Shown here piece by piece: positions 21,594 through 32,608 of a stretch of 64,000 nt of DNA. The stretch covers positions 13,996,568 to 14,060,567 of the forward strand of contig QXEO01000553.1 in NCBI GenBank assembly GCA_007115705.1, written 5' to 3'. The position numbers were made by a program, and so were the translations under genes. Below the pieces are notes generated by a model. The model worked only from the letters and a program-made list of their open reading frames with translations. It had not been told where the DNA came from and searched no databases. Within the stretch, counting starts at the first letter, position 1. Each line of letters begins with the position of its first letter. This stretch comes from Dactylis glomerata. Lineage: Eukaryota > Streptophyta > Magnoliopsida > Poales > Poaceae.

Positions 21594-22130
21594 CTAGCCG
21601 AATGCCCATGCGTTGCCACGGTCTGTTAAATGATTTTTATGTACACATATTGCACATCTAAACATAATATGCAAGTAATATATGTGTTCACTGAAAATAT
21701 AGACACATTATTTTCTTCCACGCGTAAAGACCCGGGAAACACTGATGCTTAAAATCCGCAAAACAGAACTTTTGTGAAATTCCTGAGAACTGTTTGAATT
21801 TGCTACAAATTGATTCCCGTAGGCAGCAACACCGGCAAAAAACAATTATCGCTACCAAGGTGCATCCTTCTAATTCTTACTTGTCCAAATAGTTACTGAA
21901 AAAGTTTGATCCTCTCGAGCTAAACACTGCGGGTCAAGTCCACCAGATCACGCGCTGTCGCTCAAATGACTTCTCTAATGCACCACCAAGATTTAGTCCG
22001 ATGAATAAAATACATAAACGTGTTCCACTAAAACACATAAACGTCTTCCAAGATTTAGTGCCATTAAAAAAACACATAAACGCCGTTATTGGTTGGAGCC
22101 TCGGAGTAAAAAAGTGTTGCATATAATTAT
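21594..22130 (-). mobile_element. Possible Helitron, 3' terminus
   Basis: On the minus strand the sequence ends with a short GC-rich hairpin (CCGTGGCAACGCATGGG), seven bases, then CTAG followed by T. This matches the terminal hairpin plus CTRR of grass Helitrons inserted at AT. The element body would extend to the right; the 5' TC end was not located, so the right border given is arbitrary. Confidence 0.45.
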
Positions 22131-22960
22131 TTTTAAAAACTTAGACTTTGTTGAGATGGAAGTATAATACAATGGCGGCACGACGAGTCTTCGATCGGGC
22201 TGGAGATGGAAGAAGGGTGGATCTGCAGGAAGAATGGGCTCCTATTAATTAGTGCGGATTGCGGGTGAACCATGACGCTTCGACCATGATAATGCGGTGC
22301 CGCGATGGCAACAGTGTGAACAATGTGGACGGTGGCCCCACTTCGGTGCGATAGGAGGGATGTGTGCAGCGATACGACCAAAAGTCTCGCCGATCTTCAG
22401 TTGGCTCCAGCAACGATGTCGCTAGCGAGCGTCCTTACCCTCCTTACAGGCGTTGCCGAGGTGCGTCAACACTTCACTCTCTCCCACTTCGGTTTGGTAG
22501 ATGTCTCTAGGCGAAAGCATAGGTTCATATTCAGATCGGCGCGATAGCGGCATCCTCAAAGTACTCACTCTATTAGGAACTTTTGGAGACACATCTAGGA
22601 GGTTCCATGTTGCACTCCTTTGGTGCTCGTTGTTGTCCAAGGTCTAATCGGCAGGGGTGTTATGTTGGCGAAGCTAAGATGATGCCTTCCTCGATCGGGA
22701 CCGACCAAGTTCCACCATCTACATGTCGACTCCTTTAGGCATCAAGGGTGGATGGTGCGTCGGTGAGGAATGTTGAGTTAAAATTCTTGTTCTTTGGAGG
22801 AGTCAGGCGATGATCGAGACAACGGCTTTGATGCTTAGTTTAGGATAAGCTCTTTCATGTTCTAGTTGTTCGTGAGTAACAGATGCCTTGTTGTCTGCAA
22901 CGAGTTGTAGTAGTCTTATATTGGAATTCTGTCTTCCATAGAAACATGGCACATCTTTGG
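22131..22960. other. Unassigned repeat-like sequence
   Basis: It looks like decayed retroelement UTR (TTGTCTGCAACGAGTTGTAGTAGTC near 22890), but I cannot assign a family. No ORF has recognisable domains. Confidence 0.3.
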
Positions 22961-22964
22961 CGTA

Positions 22965-23150
22965 CTCTCGAAAATGAAGTTAAACTTGTAGATTTTGACC
23001 ATGTTTAAAAATAAACATATCAATCTTGGTAATAATATCTAATGCATAGTGAAAACATATTTTATGGTGGTTCTCGAAATATATGATTGATATTGTAGAC
23101 ATCGATATTTTTTCATATTATTTGTTTAAACTTTTGAGAGTTGAACTCCG
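22965..23150. mobile_element. Degenerate Stowaway-type MITE core
   Basis: AT-rich sequence with arms AGTTAAACTT...GTTTAAACTTTTGAGAGTT and interior blocks ATATCAATCTTGG, TATTTTATGG and ATTGTAGACATCGATATTTT, the layout of Stowaway interiors. Ends are too decayed to define. It lies about 60-270 bp upstream of the likely transcription start of the transporter gene. Confidence 0.45.
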
Positions 23151-23204
23151 ACTAAAAATTATGGGCAACATATATATTCTTAAAAGGAGCAAAGTATACT
23201 AAGA

Positions 23205-23216
23205 CAATATAAAAAT
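23205..23216 (+). promoter_or_regulatory. Candidate TATA box of transporter gene
   Basis: AATATAAAAATA is the closest TATA-like match upstream of the presumed first exon. Start site is inferred, not shown. Confidence 0.3.
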
Positions 23217-23239
23217 AACAAACATCATTAAAGCAAAAG

Positions 23240-23502
23240 GGTATTATGGTCCAAGGGCAACACCGTAAATACATCGGAAACTTTAGCTTGCCATCTGAAT
23301 AAATGCGAGCGAGCCTCCTCGCTGGGACTCCACACGAACCACCCAAACTCCCAAGAAAAGAAAACGCAGGCTCCAAGGGGAAAGAAACGCCTTCCTTCCT
23401 TCCCCGGCAATCTCGTGCGCGTGCGCATTTCCTCCTAAACCCCAATCAAACCTGCTCCGGCGAGCCGGAGACCGGCGGAGGACTCTCGCGCCCCCCGCGG
23501 AG
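23240..23502 (+). other. Non-coding exon 1 of transporter gene (approximate)
   Basis: GC-rich leader with CT-rich runs, ending in CGGAG|GTGTGT. The 5' border is a guess. The next exon starts at 24557 (or 24584), giving a 5'-UTR intron of about 1.05 kb. Confidence 0.5.
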
Positions 23503-24556
23503 GTGTGTTTCTTGTCGCGAATCCCTGTTTCTTGATCTCCTTGTTCTTGGCTTCTGGCTGATCCTTTAGGCCAATCCGTGAGCTTGTTTTCTCTCGGATC
23601 GTTGGGTTGTTACTTCGGCGGTAGGAGGTGACGGGTTTTCAGTTTTTGGGGAGGTTTGGATTAGATTGGGCGCAGGGCGGAGAGTTGGGAGAGGATTTTG
23701 TCCGGGGATAATCTCTCCTAGTGTTTCCTGAATCGGGAGGTTTATTAGGTGCTTTGTTCCCTTGATTTACTGCTTGGTAGCCGTGGATGGAGCGTTTGAA
23801 TAGTACTAGTAATTTTTGCATTTGGAATATCGAATAGTTTAGCTACTGTGATGGAGACTCTGAATTTTTTATTCAGAGAGGTTGAGGTCAGGTTAGCTTT
23901 TTACCTGCATCTACTTTGGGAATCTCTGTACCGGCGCTGGTTAATAAAGTCAAGTCTAAGTGGATTGGTTGCCAAGAATATAAGCCACGCATTTGAACTA
24001 AATAATACTAGGGGTGAATAAATATTTATTTATGCTTGGTGAAAATTCGCTTTGGTTTGTGGTGTTTTTTATAAGAATAGTCTGCCATGTGCATGACCAA
24101 ATTCGCAGATGGCATGATCTTGTTATTATGCGGAAAAAGGAGCAGCAATTGTGTCTGCTTTCAGTGGTCTACTAGATGTCTTGTACTTGCCATCATTGAG
24201 CTGGGGCTAGCCAATAGATGGATCAATTTGTTTCCCAAATTGCTTTGGATCATTAGATGCGTCAGTTTTGCCTATGCTTGGGTGCTAACCAAATTTTAGA
24301 AAGTTGCGCTAAGATTAGTGGGTTTAATGTTTCTTAAAAACCAGTTGGATCATTGGGTAGAATCAAATTTCCCCATATTTGTGTGGTAACCAACAAAGTT
24401 GCATTTCGATTAATGGTTTAAAGTTTGTTTTAAAGCATGGTTTTCTTATGGATGTTACTAATTATTAAGAGCTGTATAGCCTCAGTTATGAAACTTAACA
24501 TTGAATCAGTAGACTCCATTTGCTCATTGTCTTACATCCTCCTTTGATGCTTTCAG
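23503..24556 (+). other. 5'-UTR intron
   Basis: T-rich sequence between donor GTGTGTTT and acceptor TGATGCTTTCAG (alternative acceptor ATTGTATCAG at 24583). Long leader introns are common in plant transporter genes and often raise expression. No coding content. Confidence 0.5.
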
Positions 24557-24652
24557 GTGGTGATCATTCTTGTATTGTATCAGGAGGTGTGCGTCTGCTC
24601 TGGCCTCTGGCACTAGCTGCAGTTTAAACGTTACCAACAGTCTTGTATTCTC

Positions 24653-26289
24653 ATGGCTCAGCCTCATGAGACAACGAGCAGGAAACCTCCTGGCCTTCGG
24701 TTATTCAGAGGTGCCAATGCAGTAAGAAATTACCAGACGCTTGTCTTGGTCCTTACATTCTTGGCATACACTTGCTTCCATATGACTCGGAAGATAACAA
24801 GCATTGTCAAGAGTGAGCTTGATCCCCAGACAAGAGTGGGGTCTGCCTGGGGAAGATTGCACACACGCAATACTCTCAATGTCGGTTGGTACCCATTTAA
24901 CACCTCTGATGGTTCCGCTTTGCTTGGTGAGATTGATGTCGCGTTCCTTGCGGTGTATTCTCTTGGGATGTTCTTTGCTGGGCATCTTGGTGACCGCATG
25001 GACTTAAGAATCGTTCTGACAATTGGCATGATTGGAACTGCCATATTCACTGCCCTCTTTGGTGCTGGATATTGGCTAAATATTCATAGCTTCTACTACT
25101 TCCTGGTCTTTCAGATGATTGCTGGCTTATTTCAGTCATCTGGGTGGCCTTCAGTTGTTGCAGTTGTTGGGAACTGGTTCGGGAAGAGCAAGAGAGGATT
25201 GATTATGGGTATATGGAATGCACATACTTCTATTGGAAACATATCTGGCTCTCTGCTTGCTGCAGCTCTGCTTAAGTATGGATGGGGTTGGTCATTTGCC
25301 ATCCCCAGCTTTATCATGGCTCTTGTTGGGTTTGTGGTCTTCTTTTTCTTGCCGGTTAGTCCTGAGGTAATGGAGATAGAGATTGATGATGGGGAGATAA
25401 ACTCAGACAAGGATACTGCCAAGGAGCCTCTTTTGGAACCAGGCCAAGAAGTGAAACATAAGGCAATAGGATTTTTAGAGGCATGGAGGATTCCTGGAGT
25501 TGCACCTTTTGCTCTCTGCCTCTTCTTCTCCAAGTTGGTTGCGTACACCTTCCTGTATTGGCTACCATTCTACATCAGCCATACACGTAAGTCTTTTTAT
25601 TCATCTTCCAAGTCTGTTGATATGGACTCCCTTTAATGCTTTGGCAGCGATTGCGAACCCCTTTGTTGTTATAACCGGAGCCATGCTTCAAAGTGTACAT
25701 TTCTAACAGGACTTCACTTTTTTCAGCTATTGGAAATGAGTACCTCTCTGATGCGATGGCCGGCAGCTTGTCAACAATCTTTGATGTTGGAGGTGTGTTG
25801 GGAGGAGTCCTTGCTGGTCACATCTCCGATCGCTTAAATGCACGAGCAATCACGGCTGCGAGCTTCATGTACTGTGCGATACCTGCCCTCTTCTTGTACC
25901 GCACATACGGAAGCATGTCAATGACATGGAACATTTGCCTCATGTTTATCACTGGCATGTTTGTCAATGGCCCTTATGCCCTGATCACTACCGCAGTGTC
26001 AGCTGACCTTGGCACTCACAGCTCGTTGAACGGTAATTCCCGGGCACTAGCCACTGTGACAGCAATCATCGATGGGACAGGTTCAGTTGGCGCTGCAATC
26101 GGGCCATTGCTGACAGGATACATCTCAACAGAAAGCTGGAGCGCTGTGTTCACAATGTTGATGGCAGCTGCTCTTCTTGCTGGGCTCCTTTTAACACATC
26201 TTGTATGTGCTGAGCTGAAAGGAAAGCTGTCCTCCAGTGTGAGCAAGTGTGGCGCAGATGCACAAGTTACCTGCTCAGATCAAGTGTAA
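24653..26289 (+). CDS. Glycerol-3-phosphate transporter-like, SLC37/MFS family
   Basis: Spliced CDS 24653-25586 joined to 25727-26289 (donor GTAAGT, acceptor TTTTTTCAG, phase 1) gives 498 aa, the usual length for plant SLC37 homologues. It belongs to the major facilitator superfamily organophosphate:phosphate antiporter group. The first transmembrane segment follows NAVRNYQ (about residues 28-45). The conserved MFS loop GHLGDRMDLR is at 110-119 and is mirrored by GHISDRLNAR at 342-351 in the second half. A charged central loop (about 238-270, ending EPLLEPGQE) separates the two six-helix halves. The RALATVTAIIDGTGS block in the C-terminal half is typical of the plant proteins. It likely exchanges glycerol-3-phosphate or a related sugar phosphate for phosphate; the substrate and membrane are inferred. 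The frame is intact and looks functional. Confidence 0.93.
25587..25726 (+). other. Coding intron of transporter gene
   Basis: 140-nt GT-AG intron. Reading through would put a stop at 25634-25636. The join restores FYISHT-PIGNEY, a conserved position. Confidence 0.9.
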
Positions 26290-26908
26290 GACAAGTACAG
26301 TCTGCTCATGCTCAAGATAGGGTCTGTGCATTGGAATCAACTTTTGTAGTTCCATCGCCTTCTTGAGCGTATGCGGTTAGTCTGAAATAAGCAAGCGATG
26401 GGGCTGCTGAGTGACTTGCCCCAGACAGGCTCCATGAACGTGTAGCAGAGGGTAGAGAAAGTATTATCAGATTTTTTTATTCAGATTACAAGATAGAGGT
26501 GAAAACACCTCAAAGTATCTGAGCCCACATAGTTCCTTTTTAGACGCCTTGTAAATACAAATTGGGCAATAAGGCTGGGCCTGTGTTTGCTTGTATTACT
26601 ATATTTAAGCTTGTATTCTGTAATTGTTGTTTAGGGTAGATAGAAGGGAACATGGTCCCTTATATATAGAGGATGACACAGGAGTCTATCTGCTGGCCAT
26701 GTTTGGTCCGCTTTTGGACGTGTAAACACCGATACATCTGGTTTAGAAGATTGGTAAATTTAAGAATTGAGGTTTCAGGAAAGTGTTGATCCAAGAAGGA
26801 AAAATAGGAGTGCATTTATCTGTTCATCTGTTTTCAGTTTTCATATAAGATCATTTGTGGTTTATGCACCAAACTTTCGGGATCAATGAAATGCAGGTTA
26901 TGGTATTC
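26290..26908 (+). other. 3' UTR and downstream flank of transporter gene
   Basis: AT-rich sequence without frames. The polyadenylation site is not certain; candidates are GAAATAAGC near 26382 and the T/A-rich stretch at 26560-26630. Confidence 0.4.
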
Positions 26909-26913
26909 AATAT

Positions 26914-27853
26914 TGATGAGGACATCCCTAGGGTTGATACAACCATTGCACCTACAGCCACACTTCCTCATATTCCACAATTCCAAGGACCTCTCACAAG
27001 AGCTTGTGCACGCCAACTAAATTATCAAGTACTTTCGTTTCTAGGAACTATTCCTAATATTCATGAGAATATGATGCTGCCTAAATCAGATGTGTTTATG
27101 TTACTTAGGAATGATGGGCCTAGCATGGATGAGAGGGACAAGCATTGGAGCATAATCATGCATGAAGATGATGGCAACAATCGTGTGAGGATTTAGGATG
27201 ACGCTGCAAGTGAAGATTTCAGAACTTTGAAACCACCATAATGCTGCAAGGATGCTTGGACGAAATTCACAAGTTACCAAATCATAAAAATTCGTCCAAG
27301 GCTTTATATGGTGCTGCGTCACCTTATTTTATGGGTTAAACCCATGTATTTTCGTCATAGGTATTTTAGGGATTTTCTGGAGGCTGTTTGAGTGGAAATC
27401 GGCCCATCTAGGGTTATTTTCGGATGGCCCATTAGGGTTGTACGAAAATCCCTGCCCTTTCCCTCATATAAACCTCCTCCTAGCCGTCATTAGAACTTGG
27501 ATTTTGTTTAGTTAAAGACTTAGCCACGAGCTACTCTTCGCCATAGGCACAAGTGTCAAATCGACCTTTTGTACTACGCACAGACAGAATCCCACCTCTT
27601 TAATAAAGCTTTCATCTATATTCGCAATGTCTTGATTGCATCTATAATTCTTGCTGGTTCTTCGATTGCTTGCAGGGATTGATCCTCGTGATCAGGTTGA
27701 TCTAGCTCCGGCGTGATCAATAGCCTCGGAAGTTGGTGTATCGATTGCTAAGGCGCAACGTCTCGCACGTTTGTAGTCGGATCGTCAACGTCGACCTCCA
27801 CCATAATCGATAGTTATCGTCTCATCGAAAGATCGGGCACCTTTACCCTATCA
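26914..27853 (+). repeat. 5' LTR of gypsy element
   Basis: 940 bp. It contains the tail of the pol frame, here broken by TAG at 27194-27196. TATA candidate CATATAAACC near 27463, followed by the presumed R/U5. Confidence 0.95.
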
Positions 27854-27855
27854 AG

Positions 27856-27866
27856 TGGTATCAGAT
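27856..27866 (+). other. Primer binding site (initiator tRNA-Met type)
   Basis: TGGTATCAGAT two bases after the 5' LTR. Confidence 0.85.
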
Positions 27867-28921
27867 TTCAGGTTTCTCGGTGAGATCTTACTGTTTTCGT
27901 AGTTTAGATTGCATCTGTTCTTCTTCCTATAAACCATAAAAAGCCAAAAAAATTAGGGTTAGATCCGTATCCTAGAAACACCTTTGGGCCTTTTGCATCT
28001 TTTCTTTTAAGTATTTGCTTTGTTGAATTCTAGTCTGCATCGTCGTGTCCAGTGCAGGTTTTACGTCTTGCTCTTTAGAGTTTTGAGTTCTGGTCACAGC
28101 CATCACCACCGCCACCATCGATTTCGCTATCACCACCGCCGCCACCGATTCCGCCATCACCACCGGCACCACCGATTCCGCTATCCCCACCGCCATACAC
28201 TCTTTTGTTTTCCTACTCTTGTTTCCCATCTTTGCAGATCCGATCCGCGTTGTGACTTGATCCGAGTTCCAGAAAGTTTCGGCCAGAAGAAAAGAGGAGA
28301 GCAAAAAAGTCTGGAAACTCCTCCAAATTTTTTTTCGGCCTATACTGTTTTTAGGCTTCTGGGATCGTTTTGAGCTATACGCCATTATAGTGAAAAAAAA
28401 TTGGCGTCTGCACGCTTTCCGGAGCAGTTTCGTGCAGTTTTCGGAAATTTCAAAAAAATTCTTGTTCCTATCCTGATATTTCACCTTGCTGATCGTTTTG
28501 AGACACTTTCCATCATAGTGATTTTCGCCTCATTCGCGCGCTGTTCAGAGCACTGCTGCCTATTGCTTTTCGGTGTCGCGGCGTGATTCGTGGTGTTCTA
28601 GGCTCGCGTCTCTAGCCTGGGCTAGTCTAGGACCAGTACAGTACCGTCATTGAGCTGTTATTAAACTTTGCATTGCTGTTTTGAATTTTTGTTACAGATA
28701 TTGCAGCCACCCAGAGCTCCACATATTCCTACACCGTGCGTTGACACCACCTGGCAATCGCTCTATTCAATCTTCCTGAAGTTTGAGCACGACGGTTGCT
28801 GATCGCCACCTGCTGCAGGGTAAGAACGGGTAAGAGTATTGGTTTGCTTGACAGATTAAGCGTTTTCCACCCCTGTTCCTGTTGCATCTCTATTCTATAA
28901 CTGTGCTTTTGCATACTAATC
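27867..28921 (+). other. Untranslated leader of gypsy element
   Basis: About 1.05 kb between the primer site and gag. It contains a CACCAC/CCGCCA triplet-rich patch at 28098-28200. No gene. Confidence 0.6.
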
Positions 28922-31900
28922 ATGCCACCAGACAACACCGAGCCATAGCCACTGGAGGGTGAAGCCTTGCAGGCTCACGTCACCAAACTTTTGTCTGATC
29001 ATATGCAGGATGTGGACAAGCGTTTTAGTGACACGATGGAGCAACTCGAGGGACTCGAGACCACCTTCACCGCCAAACTCGATGCTAAATTCCAGGAGGT
29101 GCTAGCACGCTTACCACCTCCACCGCCGGCTCGTGCGCCTCCTCCACAGCCGACTCGCGTGGCTCCTCCACCGACCTTTTTGGGACGTGCACATCGCATT
29201 CTCCATCAATCGGCACAAACTTCGGCTGCGGGTGCTACTGCGGGCACTGCGGCTGCTGGCGTTGCAGGAGCTACGGGTGTTACACAGGCCCATGATGCAC
29301 AGTTGGATGATTATTACGGGGAAGATGAGTACGAGGGCGAGTACGCAGACGACTTCACAGTTGATCAGCCACCTGGTCGTCCTCGGCCCTATATTCGCCG
29401 TCCACCTCCTCATCCGTTGGTACGTGATGATGACCATGTTGCTAAACTGAAATTAAATGTTCCTATGTTTGATGGTCGCTATAATCCTGATGCATACCTT
29501 TCTTGGAAATTAGAATTAGACCAGCGTTTTGCATGCTTAAATTATCCCGAGGATAGACGTGTTAGTGCTGCTACTTGTGAGTTAACTAGTTTTGCTTCCA
29601 TATGGTGGTCTGAATATTGTCGTGCTAATCATGCTAATCCAATCACTACATGGGATGCTTTAAAACATGCTATGCATATTCGTTTTGTTCCACCATATTA
29701 TCAGCGTTCCATGCTTACCAAATTAGCACGTCTAGATCAAGGCAAAAATTCTATAGAGGATTACTATCAGGAGTTGCAAACTGGCATGCTACGTTGTGGT
29801 ATAGAGGAGGATAATGAAGCATTAATGGTACGTTTTGTAGGCGGGTTAAATAAGGAAATTCAGACCATTCTTCGATATAAATCTTATCACACTATTACCC
29901 GTTTGTTCCATCTTGCTTGCAATGCTGAATGTGAAGTGCAGGATCGACGCGAGGCGACACGAACTAATTTTTCTGCAGGGCGTTCTTCTTGGAGATCATC
30001 GAATTCGGCGTCACGGGCTGCTGCACCTACACCTCCAGTGACCACATCCACGCGATCTGCAGCATCTACACCACCTCCATTTGCTGCACGGAAGACTACT
30101 ACGGGACCAACCCCGAGCGCTGCGTCCTCCATGGCATCTACGGGCAAGTCCAGCCAAATTCAGTGCCGCAAATGTGGTGAACTTGGTCACTTTGCACGTG
30201 ATTGTGCCTCCTCCCGCGTGATGATTGCTCTTGAGGATGGTAGATACGACTCCGCCAGTGATTATGATGAAGATACTTTGGCTCTTATTGCATCTGATGA
30301 GCAATGTGCTGCAGCACCCATAGAGCAAGATTCTGAATATATGGCTGCAGAACATGCGGAGAAATACCCAAGTTTAGTTGCACAGCGAGTGTTGAGTGCA
30401 CAAATTACCAAGGCCGAGCCCGACCAGCGCCATAATCTGTTCCATACCAAGGGCGTGGTTAAAGATCGCTGTATTCGCATTATTATTGATGGCGGGAGCT
30501 GCAACAACTTGGCAAGCATGGAGATGGTTGAAAAGCTTGCTCTTACAACACGACCCCATCCTTGTCCATATCACATTCAATGGTTTAATAACAGCGGCAA
30601 GGTTAAGGTAACACGTACAGTTCGTGTACATTTTACTATTGCTGCATATGCTGATTATGTTGAGTGTGATGTTATTCATATGCAAACATGTGCTCTTTTA
30701 CTTGGTAGACCATGGCAATTTGATACAAATTCTATACACTATGGTAGCACAAATCAGTATTCTCTTGTTCATAATGATAAGAAAATTGTGTTACTTCCCA
30801 TGTCTCCTGAAAGTATTTTAAAAGATGATCTTGCTAGAGCTAGTAGAGCACATAATGAGGGGAAAAAGGTGAGCGAAAATCAGATTGTTGCTAAGGAACT
30901 TATGCCTTCTACAAGTACTTCTAAATCTGCTCCAAAACATGCTAACGAAATTCGTTTGAAAAGTACTTGTTTGCTAGCTAGCAAATCTGATATTTCTGAA
31001 ATTGATGTGAGTACTACTGCATGCTATGCTATCATTTGCAAAGAAGTGTTGTTTTCAGCTGAGGAGATACCTTCTTCTTTGCCGCCTGCTGTTGCTAATA
31101 TTTTGCAGGAGTATGCGGATGTTTTCCCACAAGATATACCTCCAGGACTGCCACCTATTCGTGGAATTGAGCACCAAATTGATTTGATTCCTAGAGCATC
31201 TTTGCCCAACCGTGCGCCATATCGTACCAATCCAGAGGAGACAAAAGAGATTCAACGACAAATTCAAGAACTTCTTGACAAGGGTCATATTCGTGAGTCT
31301 CTTAGTCCTTGTGTTGTTCCTATTATTTTGGTACCAAAGAAAGATGGTTCTTCGCGCATGTGTACTGATTGTAGAGCAATCAATAATATTACTATTCGTT
31401 ATCGTCATCCTATTCCTCGTTTAGATGACATGCTTGATGAATTGAGTGGTTCTACCATGTTCTCTAAGGTTGATTTGCGTAGTGGTTACCACCAAATTCG
31501 TATGAAATTGGGAGATGAATGGAAAACTGCATTTAAAACTAAATTTGGCCTATATGAGTGGTTAGTGATACCCTTTGGTTTAACTAATGCTCCTAGCACT
31601 TTCATGAGATTAATGAATGAAGTTTTACGTGCTTTTATTGAACATTTTGTGGTGGTATATTTTGATGATATATTGATATATAGCAAATCTGTAGATGAAC
31701 ATTTGGAACATTTACGTGCTGTTTTTGATGCTTTACGTGCTGCACGTTTGTTTGGTAACATTGCAAAGTGCACCTTTTGCACGGATAGAGTTGCTTTTCT
31801 TGGCTATGTTGTTACAGCACAGGGTATTAAAGTTGATCCCGGCAAGATTGAAGCAATTTCGAGTTGGCCGCAACCCAAAACAGTCACACAAGTGAGGAGC

Positions 31901-32132
31901 TTCCTTGGCCTCGCTGGATTTTATAGGCGTTTTGTCAAAGATTTTGGTTCCATTGCAGCGCCGCTGAACGAGCTTACTAAGAAAGATGTGCCCTTTGTTT
32001 GGGGCAATGCACAACAAGACGCCTTCATGTTACTCAAAGATAAGCTTACACATGCTCCTTTACTCCAACTTCCTGATTTTAATAAGACCTTTGAGTTGGA
32101 ATGTGATGCTAGTGGGATTGGTTTAGGAGGAG
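28922..32132 (+). pseudogene. gag-pol: Gypsy gag-protease-reverse transcriptase, first part
   Basis: ATG at 28922 opens the frame; TAG at 28946-28948 stops it at codon 9, and the frame is then open to 32275. Gag domain about 29450-29970 (YLSWKLELDQRFACL, WWSEYCR, YYQELQTGMLRCG). A CCHC zinc knuckle lies at 30164-30205 (CRKCGELGHFARDC). The protease active site reads DGGS instead of the usual DSG/DTG (about 30488). Reverse transcriptase motifs run from LVPKKDGSSRMCTD (about 31330) through the catalytic YFDDILIYS (about 31657) to the start of RNase H. RNase H is cut at ECDASGIGLGG by the solo LTR at 32133. The final 143 bases of the open frame are solo-LTR sequence. Confidence 0.9.
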
Positions 32133-32603
32133 TGACGAGGTTTATCCCCGGCAATGCCCATGTTTCGGGGCTTTCGATTCATGGAGAGCATGTGGGCGCT
32201 TGGCGGATTCGACGGCTTCAGACAGAAACAGGGGGTGCACACGAATTTACCCAGGTTCGGCCCCCCGGAGGGTAAAGACCTACATCCTGCTTGTCTGATC
32301 TTGTATTGCCGGTATATGAGGAGCTGTTACAATGGCGCGCAGATGCAATCTGGCGGAGGTGGAAGGAGATGGCGTGGCTAGCCTATGCGAGGTTGTTTTG
32401 TAGGCTATGCGAATCTCCTCTCTAGGGGGGCGCCCTTGGTGGCTTTATAGATGCAGCCAGTTAGGGTTTACAAATATTTTTTGCCTTCTACTCCAAGTCG
32501 AAGTGCTGGGCTTTGCGGGCTTCGGGTACCCTTCGAGCGGGCTTCTTCCTTGGCAGGAACCAGGTAGGCAAATATCGAGGACCGAGGGGTCATACCCTCG
32601 TCA
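32133..32603. mobile_element. Solo LTR inserted in RNase H
   Basis: 471 bp, starts TGACGAGG and ends CCCTCGTCA, flanked on both sides by AGGAG (32128-32132, 32604-32608). No internal region. Its inverted tips closely match the TGACGAGG...CCTTGTCAACA tips of the LTR at 5208-5544, so the two families may be related. Probably produced by LTR-LTR recombination. Confidence 0.85.
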
Positions 32604-32608
32604 AGGAG

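Noticed and set aside
23152..23445. Minus-strand ORF at the transporter promoter
   Set aside because: Overlaps the non-coding exon 1 of the transporter and shows no motif.
26855..27196. ORF joining transporter flank to the 5' LTR
   Set aside because: It starts in non-coding flank and continues only because the LTR carries the tail of pol; not a gene.
28020..28373. His/Arg-rich ORF in the gypsy leader
   Set aside because: Produced by CACCAC/CCGCCA triplet repeats in an untranslated leader.
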